From Methylobacterium sp. CB376 (lineage in GTDB: Bacteria; Pseudomonadota; Alphaproteobacteria; Rhizobiales; Beijerinckiaceae), in the NCBI RefSeq assembly GCF_029714205.1, contig NZ_CP121648.1:806001-870000 (forward strand): 64,000 nucleotides of DNA, in the 5' to 3' direction. A model generated the notes under the pieces. It searched no databases, had not been told where the DNA came from, and worked only from the letters and a program-made list of their open reading frames with translations. Shown one piece after another: positions 1-9,062 of this stretch. The position numbers and the translations under genes were made by a program. Position 1 is the stretch's first letter; every line of letters begins with the position of its first letter.

Positions 1-132
1 GTGCCGGCGGTGGGCGTGACGGACGCCCTCGGCCGCCTCGTCGGGCTGATCACGCCCGAGAACGTCGGTGAGATGATGATGGTCCTGACGGCCCGGCCGG
101 AGGGCCGCACCGGGTTGAAGCGGAGCGGCTGA
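1..132 (+). CDS. C-terminal end of a site-2 protease family protein with CBS domain (partial)
   Basis: The first 44 codons are open from base 1 and end at TGA 130-132. The peptide PAVGVTDALGRLVGLITPEN followed by VGEMMMV is the usual tail of the CBS domain found after the membrane protease domain in bacterial M50 (Rip1/SpoIVFB-like) proteins. Such enzymes cleave transmembrane substrates inside the membrane, and the CBS domain probably binds a nucleotide. The catalytic HExxH part lies outside the window, so this assignment rests only on the CBS tail and could equally be another CBS protein. Confidence 0.55.
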   Translation: MPAVGVTDALGRLVGLITPENVGEMMMVLTARPEGRTGLKRSG

Positions 133-174
133 GCGGCGGCCCCCGGGCCGCCGCGGCGCCCGTCCGAAGGAGCC

Positions 175-2048
175 CTAGGGCCGCCCGGCCTGCTGCTGGA
201 TCAGCGGCGTGATCCGCCGCGCCGTCACCCTGCGGTTCTCGCGGTTCGCCTCCTGGGTGTTCACCTTCAGGTACTGCTCGCCGTAGCCCTGGGTGGTCAG
301 GTTCTCGGGCGGCACGCGGAAGTCCCGGGTGAGCACCGCGGCGACCTCCTGCGCCCGCCGGTCGGAGAGCGAGAGGTTGTCGACCTCGCTGCCGACCGCG
401 TCCGTGTGGCCCTCGATGAGGAACACCTCCTGCGGGTTGTGCTCGACCGCCCGCCGGATCGCCTCCGCGATCGCCGCGAGGCGCCGCGCCTGGTCGGGGG
501 CGACCTGCCAGGAGCCGGTCTCGAAGGTGATCGTGTCGATGTCGACGCTGCGCATCCGGGCGCGCAGGCTCGGGCTGGAGCGCACCTCGTCGAGCGTGTA
601 GCGCCGCTCCACCGGGGCGACCGGCGGCGCCGTGAGGGTCTCGTAGATCAGGCCCTCGTCGGCCCGCTCCGCCTCCACCACGTAGCGCTCGCGGGGAATG
701 CGGATCTCGGGGGGCGGCAGCACCACCACGTCGCGCGCGATCGGCCGCGGACGGCCCTCGAAGGTGTTGTCGATCAGCACGACCTCGCGGCCGTCCCGCG
801 CCCGGCGGCTGCGGCGCAGGAGCCGGCCGTCCTCGTCCACCACCGTGACGATCTGGTCGCCGCCGGGCCGGTCGATGATCGTGACCACGTCGCGGCCGCG
901 GCGCTCGACGCGGGCGTCGCGATCGAGGGACCGGAACCGCTCCGTCTCGTCGTGGCGGATGAAGGTGCGGTCGTTCTCGCGCACGATCACCCGGCCGGGC
1001 TCGCGGATGACCAGCCGGCCGCCCTCGTTGACCTCGCGGCGGGCGCGGCGGACCTCGTCGTAGCTGCGCACCTCCACGTCGCTGCGGCGGAAGCCGCCGG
1101 GGATGGACTCCGCGTCGTCGCGGCGCTCGGCGCCGTCGCGGCGGTCGCGGCCATCCCGGCCGGGCGCGCCCGGCACCGGCAGCGGCGCGGCGCCCGGTCC
1201 GGCCGGGTCCGGCTGCGGCCGGGTCGGCGCGCCCGGCGGGACGGCGGGGCTTCCGGCGGGCGGCGGGGTCGGGGCCGCCTGCGGCGGGGTCGGGGCCGCC
1301 TGCCCCGGCCGCGCGGGCGTTCCTTGCGGACGATCCGGCGCGCCGGCGCCCGGACGCGCCTCGCCGGGCCGCTCCCGCGGCTGGCCGGGCTCCGCCGGCG
1401 GGGCCGGCGGGCGCCCGGGCTCGCTCGGCACCGGGGGCGTCGGGCGGGCCTGGGCGGGCCGCTCGGGCGTGGCCGGCGGCTGGGGCGGCTCCGGGGCCGC
1501 GCCGCCGGACTCTCGGGCGCGCGCGGGCGCTCGTCGCGGGGCGGCGTCGCCTCGGGCGGGCGCGGCGGCGTGGGGCGCTCCGGCTGGCGGGCGGCTGGCG
1601 GCGGAGCCTGGGGACGGGCCGGCTCGGGACGCTCGGCCGGCTCCCGCTCCGGGCGCGGCGCCGGACGCGCGCCGCGCGGCGCCTCGTGCGGCGGGGCTTC
1701 GCGGGCCGGGGCCTCCCGCGGGGGAGTCTGGCGTTCGGCCGGCGGCGCCGCCCGCTGGGGCGCCCGCTCGCGCGGTTCGGGAGCCCGCTCGCGCGGTTCG
1801 GGAGCCCGCTCGCCGCGCTCGACCGGGGGCGCCGCCCGCTCGGGGCCGCGCTCCCGCGGCTCGGGCCGCGCTCCGCGTTCAGGGCCGTGATCGGGGCCGC
1901 CGCGCTCCACGCCGCCGCGCTCCGTGCCAGCTTGGGCCATCCGGATGGCCGCCGCGGCGCCGGGATCGGCCCGCCCGGGGAGCGGCTGGACGAGGAGGGC
2001 GGGCAGGATCGTTCCGGTCAGGAGCAGCAGGCGGGCAGGCCGCATCAT
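175..2048 (-). pseudogene. OmpA-family outer-membrane protein, frame broken once near 1515-1540
   Basis: The start at 2048 follows a good GAGGTGAG ribosome site and encodes a signal peptide (MMRPARLLLLTGTILPALL, cleavage near GRADP). A long Pro/Arg/Glu-rich low-complexity stretch follows, with a perfect 21-bp tandem repeat (1763-1783, 1784-1804) encoding a PEPRERA unit. Around 1515-1540 the frame changes. Downstream, the second frame carries more Pro-rich sequence, a charged region rich in RDVV and REND motifs, and a C-terminal OmpA peptidoglycan-binding domain (FETGSW, IEGHTDAVGS, LSDRRAQEV). One extra base in the run of Cs near 1515 would fuse the two frames into about 625 residues. It may be a sequencing error or a recent mutation. 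Minus-strand neighbours smpB and dapA are intact. Confidence 0.75.
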
Positions 2049-2249
2049 CTCACCTCGGGTCACGTGGCGCGGTCCAGTCGAACCGCGACCGCGCCGGTCG
2101 GTTCCCCCGCCGCGACGATCCGGCGCCCTCCGGATCGCGGACCGACCCGAGGCGCCCCCGCTCATGCCAGAGGCCCGGGATGCGGAGCCGCCGGGCCGTC
2201 GATCCTCTCGAAAGCTCGATCCAAGCCAATGACTTGGGAGAAAAACGGA

Positions 2250-2723
2250 TCAGCCCTTGTCGCGCATCAGCCGCGCCTTGTCGCGCTGCCAGTCGCGCTC
2301 CTTGGCGGTCTCGCGCTTGTCGTGCAGCTTCTTGCCCCGCCCGAGCCCGAGCTCCACCTTCGCCCGGCCGCGCTCGTTGAAGTAGATCTTGAGCGGGATC
2401 ACCGTGTAGCCCTCGCGCTGCGTCGCCCCCAGGAACTTGTTGATCTGGCGCCGGTGCAGCAGCAGGCGGCGGGGCCGCTTGGTCTCGTGGTTGAAGCGGT
2501 TGGCCTCGAGGTATTCGGGAATGTAGGCGTTGAACAGGAAGAACTCGTCGCCCGACGGGCCCGCATAGGCCTCCCCGATCGTGGCCTTGCCGCCGCGCAG
2601 GGACTTCACCTCGGTGCCGGTGAGCGCGATGCCCGCCTCGACCGTGTCGGTGATCTCGTAGTGGAAGCGGGCCTTGCGGTTGTCGGCGACGACGCGGCGG
2701 GCGGGGTCGGCTTTCGGGGCCAT
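2250..2723 (-). CDS. smpB: SsrA-binding protein SmpB
   Basis: This 157-residue protein has the full SmpB beta-barrel with [21 protein letters not shown] and the [10 protein letters not shown] segment, followed by the basic C-terminal tail ([21 protein letters not shown]) that enters the empty mRNA channel of the ribosome. It partners with tmRNA in trans-translation to rescue stalled ribosomes in the cytoplasm. Length is normal for the family. It lies 48 bp downstream of dapA on the same strand, the order commonly seen in Rhizobiales, so co-transcription is likely. No tmRNA gene is visible in the window. Confidence 0.97.
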   Translation of the reverse strand: MAPKADPARRVVADNRKARFHYEITDTVEAGIALTGTEVKSLRGGKATIGEAYAGPSGDEFFLFNAYIPEYLEANRFNHETKRPRRLLLHRRQINKFLGATQREGYTVIPLKIYFNERGRAKVELGLGRGKKLHDKRETAKERDWQRDKARLMRDKG

Positions 2724-2771
2724 TGACGGGCTCTTCTCAGGCGCCGGCGGGGCGCCGGCGCGTCACGGGGG

Positions 2772-3674
2772 TCAGGTGTTGGAGAGGCCGGCGTCGCGCA
2801 AGGCGCCGTCGACCGCGCGCCGCCCCGCCTCCCCGAGCGGGACCAGGGGCAGGCGCACCTCCTCGTCCATCAGGCCGAGCCGCGCGAGCGCGTACTTGGC
2901 CGGCGACGGGTTGGTCTCGACGAAGAGGTTGGTGTGGAGCGGCATCAGCCGGTCCTGAAGGCGCAGGGCCGCCCGGTACTCGCCCGCGAGGCAGGCCTCC
3001 TGGAAGTCGGCGCAGAGGCGCGGCGCCACGTTCGAGGTCACCGAGATGCAGCCGTGCCCGCCATGCGCCATGAAGCCGAGCGCCGTCGCATCTTCGCCAG
3101 AAAGTTGGATGAAGTCTTCTCCCATCGCTTGGCGCTGAAGGCTGACGCGAGCCACGTTGGCGGTGGCATCCTTCACGCCCGCGATATTGCGCAATTCGTA
3201 CAGGCGCCGCATCGTGTCGACCGACATATCGATCACCGAGCGGGCTGGGATGTTGTAGATCAAGATGGGAATGCCGATTGCGTCGTTCACCGCCTTGAAG
3301 TGCTGGTACAGCCCTTCCTGGGTCGGCTTGTTGTAATAGGGCGTGACGATGAGGACCGCGTCAGCCCCGGCCTTCTCCGCATGACGGGCGCGCTCGATCG
3401 CCTCGGCGGTGGAGTTCGAGCCGGCGCCGGCGACCACCGGCACCCGGCCGCCCGCCTCGTCGATGCAGGCCTCGACCACCCGGTCGTGCTCGGCATGGCT
3501 CAGGGTCGGGCTCTCCCCGGTCGTGCCGACCGGCACGAGGCCGTGCGTGCCATGCTCGATCTGCCACGCCACGAATCGCCGGAACGCCGCCTCGTCGAAG
3601 GCTCCGTCGCGGAACGGGGTCACCAGGGCCGTGAGCGAGCCTCTCAGGCGCTGCGAAATCGGCGTCGACGTCAT
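2772..3674 (-). CDS. dapA: 4-hydroxy-tetrahydrodipicolinate synthase
   Basis: The 300-residue TIM-barrel lyase condenses pyruvate with aspartate semialdehyde, the first committed step to diaminopimelate and lysine. Seen in sequence: GTTGESPTL near residues 50-58 (active-site Thr pair), the Tyr at about 140 in LIYNIPARS that covers the site, and the Schiff-base Lys near 168 in AGVKDATAN. The start at 3674 aligns with family N termini ([18 protein letters not shown]); an upstream in-frame start would only add an unrelated Arg-rich leader. It is divergent from the lytic transglycosylase at 3838, so the 160-bp gap should hold both promoters. Confidence 0.96.
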   Translation of the reverse strand: MTSTPISQRLRGSLTALVTPFRDGAFDEAAFRRFVAWQIEHGTHGLVPVGTTGESPTLSHAEHDRVVEACIDEAGGRVPVVAGAGSNSTAEAIERARHAEKAGADAVLIVTPYYNKPTQEGLYQHFKAVNDAIGIPILIYNIPARSVIDMSVDTMRRLYELRNIAGVKDATANVARVSLQRQAMGEDFIQLSGEDATALGFMAHGGHGCISVTSNVAPRLCADFQEACLAGEYRAALRLQDRLMPLHTNLFVETNPSPAKYALARLGLMDEEVRLPLVPLGEAGRRAVDGALRDAGLSNT

Positions 3675-3837
3675 GGAACAGGTCCTCGCTCGGACGGGGC
3701 TGCCGCGGCCAGGCCGCCTCGCCCGACACATAGGCCGTCATGTGCGCCGGCGCAAACCGCGACGCACACGGTTAATGCCTTCTTAACGCACCGCTTCCAC
3801 CATGGCGTGTCCGCTCTCGCATAGGGGAACGACGACG

Positions 3838-6111
3838 ATGCAGCTCCCGCCCCGACGGCGCCGCCTCGCGACCCTCGCCCTTCTCGCCTGCGGGACGGCC
3901 CTCGCCCTCCCGCCCGGCCCCGCCGTGCGGGCCGCCGACCCGGACGGCGAGGGCCTGCCCGCCCGGGCCGAGGCGCCGGCGGCCGAGTCCCCGGAGATCG
4001 CCGGGGGCCTGCGCGCCACGGCCGGCCCCGAGGACGCGCCCGCCACCGCCGCCGGGCGCCTCGCCCCGGCGGTGCCGCAGGCGGCCGCCGCCTACGCCTC
4101 GGCCGACCCGTCCGTGCCCCTCCCCTTCCCGGTGCCGGACGCCGCCGTCGCCCCGCGGGCGCCCGTGCCGAGCGTGCCCGATCCGGGCCGCCCGACGCCC
4201 GCCGTCGAGGTGGACGCGCCGGCCCTGCGCAACGCGATCGACGCCTACCGCCGGGGCAAGGTCGAGGAGGGCGACCGCCTGCGGGACGCCCTCGCGGATC
4301 CGGCCCAGCGCGCCCTGCTCGACTGGGTGGCGATCCGCTCGGGCGCGGGGATCGGGTTCGAGCGCATCGTGGCCTTCATCCGCGACAACCCCGACTGGCC
4401 GGCCGGCGCGGTGATCCGGCGCCGGGCCGAGGAGGCGCTGCTGAGCCAGCGCAAGGCGCCGGGGATCGTGCGCGCCTACTTCGCCGCCCGCCGCCCCGCG
4501 AGCCCGCCCGGCAAGTTCGCCCTCGCCCTCGCCCTCAAGGCCGACGGCCTCGACGAGGACGCCGCCGCCCTCGCGCGCGACCTCTGGCGCGAGGACGGCT
4601 TCGGCCGCACCCTCGAACTCAAGGTGCTCGACGCCTTCCCGGGCGCGATCACCGAGGTCGACCACCGCGCCCGCATGGAGCGGGCCCTGATGAAGGAGGA
4701 TTGGGAGGCCGCCGGCCGCGCCGCGACCTACGCGGGCAAGAGCTACGGCACCCTGGTGCGGGCGCGCCGCGCCGTCGAGGCCAAGGCCGCCAACGCGCAG
4801 AGCCTCCTCGACGCCGTGCCGCCGAGCCTGCGCGGCGATTCCTCGTTCCTGTTCTCCCGCGCGCAGCTCCTGCGCCGGCTCGACAGGCCGGCCGAGGCGG
4901 CCGCCGTGCTGATGAGCGCGCCGCGCAACCCGGAGGTGCTGGTCGATCCCGACGAGTGGTGGATCGAGCGCCGGATCGTGGCGCGCAAGCTCCTCGACCA
5001 GGGCGACGCGAGGAATGCCTACGCGGTCGTGGCGGGGCACAGCGCGCGGGCGGTGGAGAAGCGCATCGAGGCGGAGTTCCACGCCGGCTGGATCGCCCTG
5101 CGCTTCCTGCAGGATGCGGCGCTGGGCGCCCGGCACTTCGCGGCCGCCGCCGCCGTCGCCGAGACCCCGATCTCGATCGCCCGGGCCGCCTACTGGCAGG
5201 GGCGCGCCGCCGAGGCGCTGAACCAGCCGGCCGAGGCCAGGACCTTCTACGAGCGCGCCGCCGCGCAGCCGATCGCCTATTACGGCCAGCTCGCCCGGGC
5301 GAAGCTCGGCCAGGACACCCTCGCCCTGCGCCACGCCGCTCCCCTCGACGAGGCCGCGCGCCGGGCCTTCGAGGCGCGGCCCGTGATCCGCGCCCTGCGG
5401 TTCCTCGCGGCGGCGGGCCTGCGCGAGCAGGCGCTGCCCCTCTACATCGACCTCGCGCATCGGCTGAGCGACCCGGCCGAACTCGCCGCCCTCGGCGACG
5501 TGGCGGCGGCCGACAACGATCCCCGCGCCCTGGTGGCGCTCGGCAAGGTCGCGGTCCAGCGCGGCCTGCCCCTCGACCAGCACGCCTATCCGGTGAACGG
5601 CATCCCGTCCTACGAGGCCTTCTCGGCGGTGCCGCAGGTCGAGCGGGCCATGGTCTTCGCCATCGCCCGCCAGGAGAGCCAGTTCGACCCGAAGGCGCAG
5701 TCGAGCGTGGGCGCCCGCGGCCTGATGCAGATGATGCCGGCGACGGCCCAGCGCACCGCCCGGCGGGTGAGCGCCGCCTTCGACGCGGGCCGGCTCCTGA
5801 GCGACCCGGCCTACAATGCCCGCCTCGGCCAGGCCCATCTGGGCGAGCTGATGGAGGATTGGCGCGGCTCCTACATCCTGGCCTTCGCCTCCTACAACGC
5901 CGGCGGCGGCAACGTGAAGAAGTGGATCGACGCCTACGGCGACCCGCGCGATCCCAGGGTCGACCCGATCGACTGGGTCGAGCGCATTCCCTTCACGGAG
6001 ACCCGCAACTACGTCCAGCGCGTGACCGAGAACCTCCAGGTCTACCGCAGCCGGCTGGAGGGGCGCAGCGCCCTGCTGATCGAGAGCGACCTGCATCGCG
6101 GCGGGCGCTGA
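3838..6111 (+). CDS. Soluble lytic murein transglycosylase (Slt70-like)
   Basis: The protein of about 757 residues starts after an AGGGGAA site at 3838 and has a signal peptide (RRRRLATLALLACGTALAL). A long alpha-helical superhelix (residues about 120-580, with paired-helix TPR-like blocks) precedes the C-terminal SLT domain. The domain carries the catalytic Glu at about 613 in IARQESQFDP, then GARGLMQMMP and ASYNAGGGNV, the three signature motifs of family 1 lytic transglycosylases. It should cleave the MurNAc-GlcNAc bond in the periplasm to give anhydromuropeptides. Length exceeds E. coli Slt70 because of an Ala/Pro-rich linker after the signal peptide. Confidence 0.92.
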   Translation: MQLPPRRRRLATLALLACGTALALPPGPAVRAADPDGEGLPARAEAPAAESPEIAGGLRATAGPEDAPATAAGRLAPAVPQAAAAYASADPSVPLPFPVPDAAVAPRAPVPSVPDPGRPTPAVEVDAPALRNAIDAYRRGKVEEGDRLRDALADPAQRALLDWVAIRSGAGIGFERIVAFIRDNPDWPAGAVIRRRAEEALLSQRKAPGIVRAYFAARRPASPPGKFALALALKADGLDEDAAALARDLWREDGFGRTLELKVLDAFPGAITEVDHRARMERALMKEDWEAAGRAATYAGKSYGTLVRARRAVEAKAANAQSLLDAVPPSLRGDSSFLFSRAQLLRRLDRPAEAAAVLMSAPRNPEVLVDPDEWWIERRIVARKLLDQGDARNAYAVVAGHSARAVEKRIEAEFHAGWIALRFLQDAALGARHFAAAAAVAETPISIARAAYWQGRAAEALNQPAEARTFYERAAAQPIAYYGQLARAKLGQDTLALRHAAPLDEAARRAFEARPVIRALRFLAAAGLREQALPLYIDLAHRLSDPAELAALGDVAAADNDPRALVALGKVAVQRGLPLDQHAYPVNGIPSYEAFSAVPQVERAMVFAIARQESQFDPKAQSSVGARGLMQMMPATAQRTARRVSAAFDAGRLLSDPAYNARLGQAHLGELMEDWRGSYILAFASYNAGGGNVKKWIDAYGDPRDPRVDPIDWVERIPFTETRNYVQRVTENLQVYRSRLEGRSALLIESDLHRGGR

Positions 6112-6181
6112 GGCTTGGGGGAGAGCCGCGGCTTGGCGAAGGGCCGCGGCTTGGCGAAGGCCCGCGGCTCGGCGAGAACCG
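6112..6181. repeat. 18-bp tandem repeat, nearly four units
   Basis: Four consecutive units of GGCTTGGCGAAGGGCCGC-type sequence begin directly after the transglycosylase stop codon (6112, 6130, 6148, 6166), the middle two differing at one base and the outer two diverged. The array separates this gene from the next one 70 bp downstream. Confidence 0.8.
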
Positions 6182-6251
6182 TCCGGACGAGCGGGCGTTG
6201 GCCCGGGCGCGGCCCGCGCCCCGGCGCCCGCGAGGACGGAGAGAGCCGATC

Positions 6252-6539
6252 ATGAGAGTCGTCGCGGATCTGTGCATCGTCCCGATGGGCGTCGGGCCCT
6301 CGGTCTCTCCCTACGTGCGGGAGATCAAGGCCCTGATCGACGCGAGCCCCCTCGAGGCGGAGATGCACGCCAACGGCACCAACATCGAGGGGGAACTCGC
6401 CGACATCTGCCAGCTCATCGAGCGCTGCGAGGCGCGGCTCGCCGAACTCGGCGTCCAGCGGGTCTTCTACACCATGACCTTCGGCACGCGCCGGGACAAG
6501 GCGCAGAGCATGGCCGACAAGCTGCGGGCGGTCTCGTAG
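6252..6539 (+). CDS. MTH1187/UPF0045 family thiamine-binding protein
   Basis: This 95-residue protein shows the family pattern: LCIVPMGVGPSVSPYV at the N terminus, MHANGTNIEGE in the middle and TMTFGTRRDK near the end. These ferredoxin-like proteins assemble as oligomers and bind thiamine or thiamine derivatives in the cytoplasm. The start at 6252 follows GGACGGAGAGAG. It is the only coding sequence in the 650 bp after the transglycosylase. Its cellular role in alphaproteobacteria is not settled. Confidence 0.88.
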   Translation: MRVVADLCIVPMGVGPSVSPYVREIKALIDASPLEAEMHANGTNIEGELADICQLIERCEARLAELGVQRVFYTMTFGTRRDKAQSMADKLRAVS

Positions 6540-6712
6540 GGCACCCTCGGCGCGCTCGGAAGCAGAGCACGACGCGTCCGGCACCGCTGTGCGGGGAAAT
6601 TCGGACGCGCGGTGGCGATCGGGCCAGTGCGGCCGATGGCGGCGGGGTTCGATCGTCTTGCCGATTCATTTGCCGGATCCGCCATGGCACACCCCGCGCG
6701 GCACCCCCCCTC

Positions 6713-6748
6713 TTCCTCATGCCGAGGCGCGAGCGTCAGCATGAGGAA
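6713..6748. repeat. 10-bp perfect inverted repeat (hairpin)
   Basis: TTCCTCATGC (6713-6722) and GCATGAGGAA (6739-6748) are exact inverse complements around a 16-base spacer. It resembles the intergenic CTCATGC/GCATGAG palindromes common in Rhizobiales genomes. It lies between convergent genes (6539 and 6770), so a bidirectional terminator role is possible, although no T-tract follows. Confidence 0.6.
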
Positions 6749-6757
6749 CGCTGTAAC

Positions 6758-6773
6758 GCGGATCCCGGATCAG
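6758..6773. repeat. Fragment of the dispersed TGATCCGGGATC element (one arm)
   Basis: GCGGATCCCGGATCAG here is identical to the outer arm of the elements at 11110, 13518, 30823 and 49194. It supplies the stop codon of the minus-strand gene ending at 6770. The rest of the element is absent. Confidence 0.5.
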
Positions 6774-7057
6774 GCGGGCGGAGCGGCCCGCGCCCGCCGG
6801 GGCCGCAGGGCACCGAGGCCGCAGCCGGCCGCGTAGGGGATCAGGAGCAGGGCGGCGACCTCGACCGCGAGGCCCGCCCGCCCCGGCACGAGGCCGGAGG
6901 CGGCGACGCCCGCCGCGAGGCCGGCCAGGGCCGCCACCGCGAGCGCGGCGAGGCGCGAGGCCCGCCCCGCCGGCCGGCCGGCGAGCCAGCCGGTCCCCGC
7001 CCCGAGGAGCAGGGCCACGAGGCAGGTCGGCCAGAGGGCGGCGAGGAGAACCGTCAT
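6770..7057 (-). CDS. Small membrane protein, unknown function
   Basis: The 95-residue protein has three predicted membrane helices (residues about 2-22, 33-55 and 60-82), rich in Ala/Leu/Gly, and a short Arg-rich tail. It begins 10 bp after the stop of the BON/OmpA protein on the same strand, so the two are probably one transcript. I do not recognise a named family. A paired role with the OmpA-like protein in the envelope is only inferred from position. Confidence 0.6.
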   Translation of the reverse strand: MTVLLAALWPTCLVALLLGAGTGWLAGRPAGRASRLAALAVAALAGLAAGVAASGLVPGRAGLAVEVAALLLIPYAAGCGLGALRPRRARAAPPA

Positions 7058-7067
7058 CGGGCCGCCC

Positions 7068-8960
7068 TCAGGAGCGCAACGCGAAGGCGACGGCGCGCTG
7101 CGCCGCCTCGCCCGTCACGGTGGCGACCCGGTCGGCCGGCACGCCGGCCTTGAGCAGGTAATCGACGATCGCGGCGGCGCGGCGCTGCGCGAGCGTCAGG
7201 TCCGGCTCGGCCGGCGCGGGCTCCGTCTTGGGCTCCGCCTTCGCGTCGGCCTTGCCCTTGCCGGGCTTCTCGGCCCTCGCCGCGGGCGGCTTGGCGGAGG
7301 GTTTGGCGGGCGGCTTCTCGGGCGGCTTCTCGGGTGGCTTCTCGGGTGCCTTGGCGGGCGCCGTCCCGGGCGGGTCGTCGTGGCCCGCCACCTCGATCCG
7401 GCTGCCCGGGCAGGTCCGGGCGAGATCCGCGAGGTCGTCGAGGGCGGCGTAGAAATCCGGCTGCAGGTCCGCGCTGCCCGGGGCGAAGCGCACGGTGTGG
7501 GCGGCGACGCGCTCCGCGAAGGCGCTGCGGCAGGAGGCGGCGTCGCGGCGCACCGGGGCGTCCTTCGCCCGCACCTCCACGGCGACGCGCCAACCCTCCG
7601 GGGCGAGGCGCTGCCCGGTCTCGGAGAGGCGCCGGGCGCTCTCGGCATAGAGGCTCTCGCCGGTGAGGCGCAGGTCCCGGTCCGTCACCGCGACCTCCCC
7701 GCGGGCGAGCTGGCCGAGCGGGACGGCCGCCGCCCGCAGCGCGGCGAGGAGGCCCTCCGGCGCGCCGCCCGAGAGGCGGGTGCGGTCGACGATGCGCTCG
7801 CCGAAGAAGTGCGGGCGCAGGGCCGCGAGCAGGGCCGCCCGGGTCTCCGCATCGGGCAGGTGGCCGGTGAGCGTGACCGTCTCGGCGTCCCGCCGGATCG
7901 CGACGCGGTAGGGCGAGACCGGGCTCGCGGTCAGCTCGGCGCGGCCCGGGGCGAGCCCCTCCGGCAGGCTGCCGGTGGCGAGGGCGTCGGCCTCCTGCAC
8001 CGCCTGGGCGTCGATCGCCGCGCCGCGCACCGACAGGGCGGTGCCGTCGAGGGCGACCGTGCCCTCGCGCACCAGCGCCAGGGCCGCGAAGGCGCGGGCG
8101 ATCAGGGCGCGGGTCTCGAGGCCGGGCGGCAGGCCGCGGGCGGTGCGCATGGCATCCTCGACCGCCGCGCCCCCGGCGAGGTCGCGGGCGGCGGCCAGGA
8201 TCGCGGCCCGGTCCGCCTCGGAGACCGTGTAGCCGTCGAGGCGGATGCGGCCGTCCGGGAGGCGCGTGGCCGACCACGTGAAGGGCTTCACGGTCGCGGG
8301 GACGAGGGCGACCTCGCCGAGGCCGAAGCCCGCGGGCGGAGCCGCGAGGGCTGCCCGCACGGCCTCGTAATCGCCGAGGGCGGCGGCCTCGCCCTGGAGC
8401 GACAGGGTGCGGTCGCGCAGGGTGGCGGTGGCGCCGGGGCCGAGCCGCGCCACCTGCGCGACGAGGAAGGACGCGGCCTCGGCGAAGCCCGGCGGCGCCC
8501 CGCGGGCGGAGCGGGCGGCATCGTGCAGCGCCACGCCCTCGGGCAGGAGCGGGCCGAGGCGCGAGGCGAGCGCGTCGTGCTTCATCTCGGCCGGGCGGTG
8601 GCCGCGCAGGTCGATGCGGTCCGGCGCCCGGCGCTGGACCGACCAGACGAAGGGGCTCTGCTCGGCGACGACGCCGAGGCGGTCGATCAGGCGGCGCAGG
8701 CCCGGGAGTTCGCCCAGGCGGTCGAGGGCGGCCTCGCGCTCGGGCGGCGTCGGCGCGTCGCCGAGGGCGACGAGGTCGCGCCCCCGCCGCTCGACGCGCA
8801 GCCAGGGCTCCGCCGCCTCCCCGAAGGTGGCGGCCGCGAGCGCCTCGGCCGGGGCCGCGAGCGTCGCGTCGAGCCGCGTCTCGGCGATCCGCGCGGCGCC
8901 GATGCCGAGAATGGCCAGGAGAGGAAGGCCGGCGAGCCAGCCGATGGCGCGAACCGACAC
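7068..8960 (-). CDS. BON-repeat OmpA-family envelope protein with Lys/Pro-rich insert in the OmpA domain
   Basis: The 630-residue protein has one N-terminal membrane helix (IGWLAGLPLLAILGIGAA) and then several BON-like repeats separated by similar linkers (LRVERRGRDLVALGD, FVWSVQRRAPDRIDL, FTWSATRLPDGRIRL, YRVAIRRDAETVTL). The C-terminal OmpA domain runs from HTVRFAPGSADLQ to LAQRRAAAIVDYLL. After IEVAGHDDPPG it is split by about 50 residues made largely of KPPEKP-type repeats and Lys/Ala-rich sequence before the second half resumes. OmpA domains bind peptidoglycan, so the likely site is the periplasm, anchored to the inner membrane. The extended insert is uncommon for the family. Confidence 0.8.
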   Translation of the reverse strand: MSVRAIGWLAGLPLLAILGIGAARIAETRLDATLAAPAEALAAATFGEAAEPWLRVERRGRDLVALGDAPTPPEREAALDRLGELPGLRRLIDRLGVVAEQSPFVWSVQRRAPDRIDLRGHRPAEMKHDALASRLGPLLPEGVALHDAARSARGAPPGFAEAASFLVAQVARLGPGATATLRDRTLSLQGEAAALGDYEAVRAALAAPPAGFGLGEVALVPATVKPFTWSATRLPDGRIRLDGYTVSEADRAAILAAARDLAGGAAVEDAMRTARGLPPGLETRALIARAFAALALVREGTVALDGTALSVRGAAIDAQAVQEADALATGSLPEGLAPGRAELTASPVSPYRVAIRRDAETVTLTGHLPDAETRAALLAALRPHFFGERIVDRTRLSGGAPEGLLAALRAAAVPLGQLARGEVAVTDRDLRLTGESLYAESARRLSETGQRLAPEGWRVAVEVRAKDAPVRRDAASCRSAFAERVAAHTVRFAPGSADLQPDFYAALDDLADLARTCPGSRIEVAGHDDPPGTAPAKAPEKPPEKPPEKPPAKPSAKPPAARAEKPGKGKADAKAEPKTEPAPAEPDLTLAQRRAAAIVDYLLKAGVPADRVATVTGEAAQRAVAFALRS

Positions 8961-9062
8961 GCATGCACCCCGAGGACGCGCGCTCCCCGCGCGTCCCCTG
9001 AGATGGGCCGCCTTTGGGGCTCAAGCAAGGCGTGCACGGGCAAGCTCGGCCGGGCGGGCCGC

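Noticed and set aside
1256..1310. Tandem repeat in the 3' part of the OmpA-like gene considered as separate element
   Set aside because: It is an in-frame Pro/Ala/Thr/Gln coding repeat of the same low-complexity region and needs no separate explanation.
3772..6096. Minus-strand frame of 774 codons
   Set aside because: It is the complement of the lytic transglycosylase gene; the plus-strand protein has signal peptide and catalytic motifs, this one has none.
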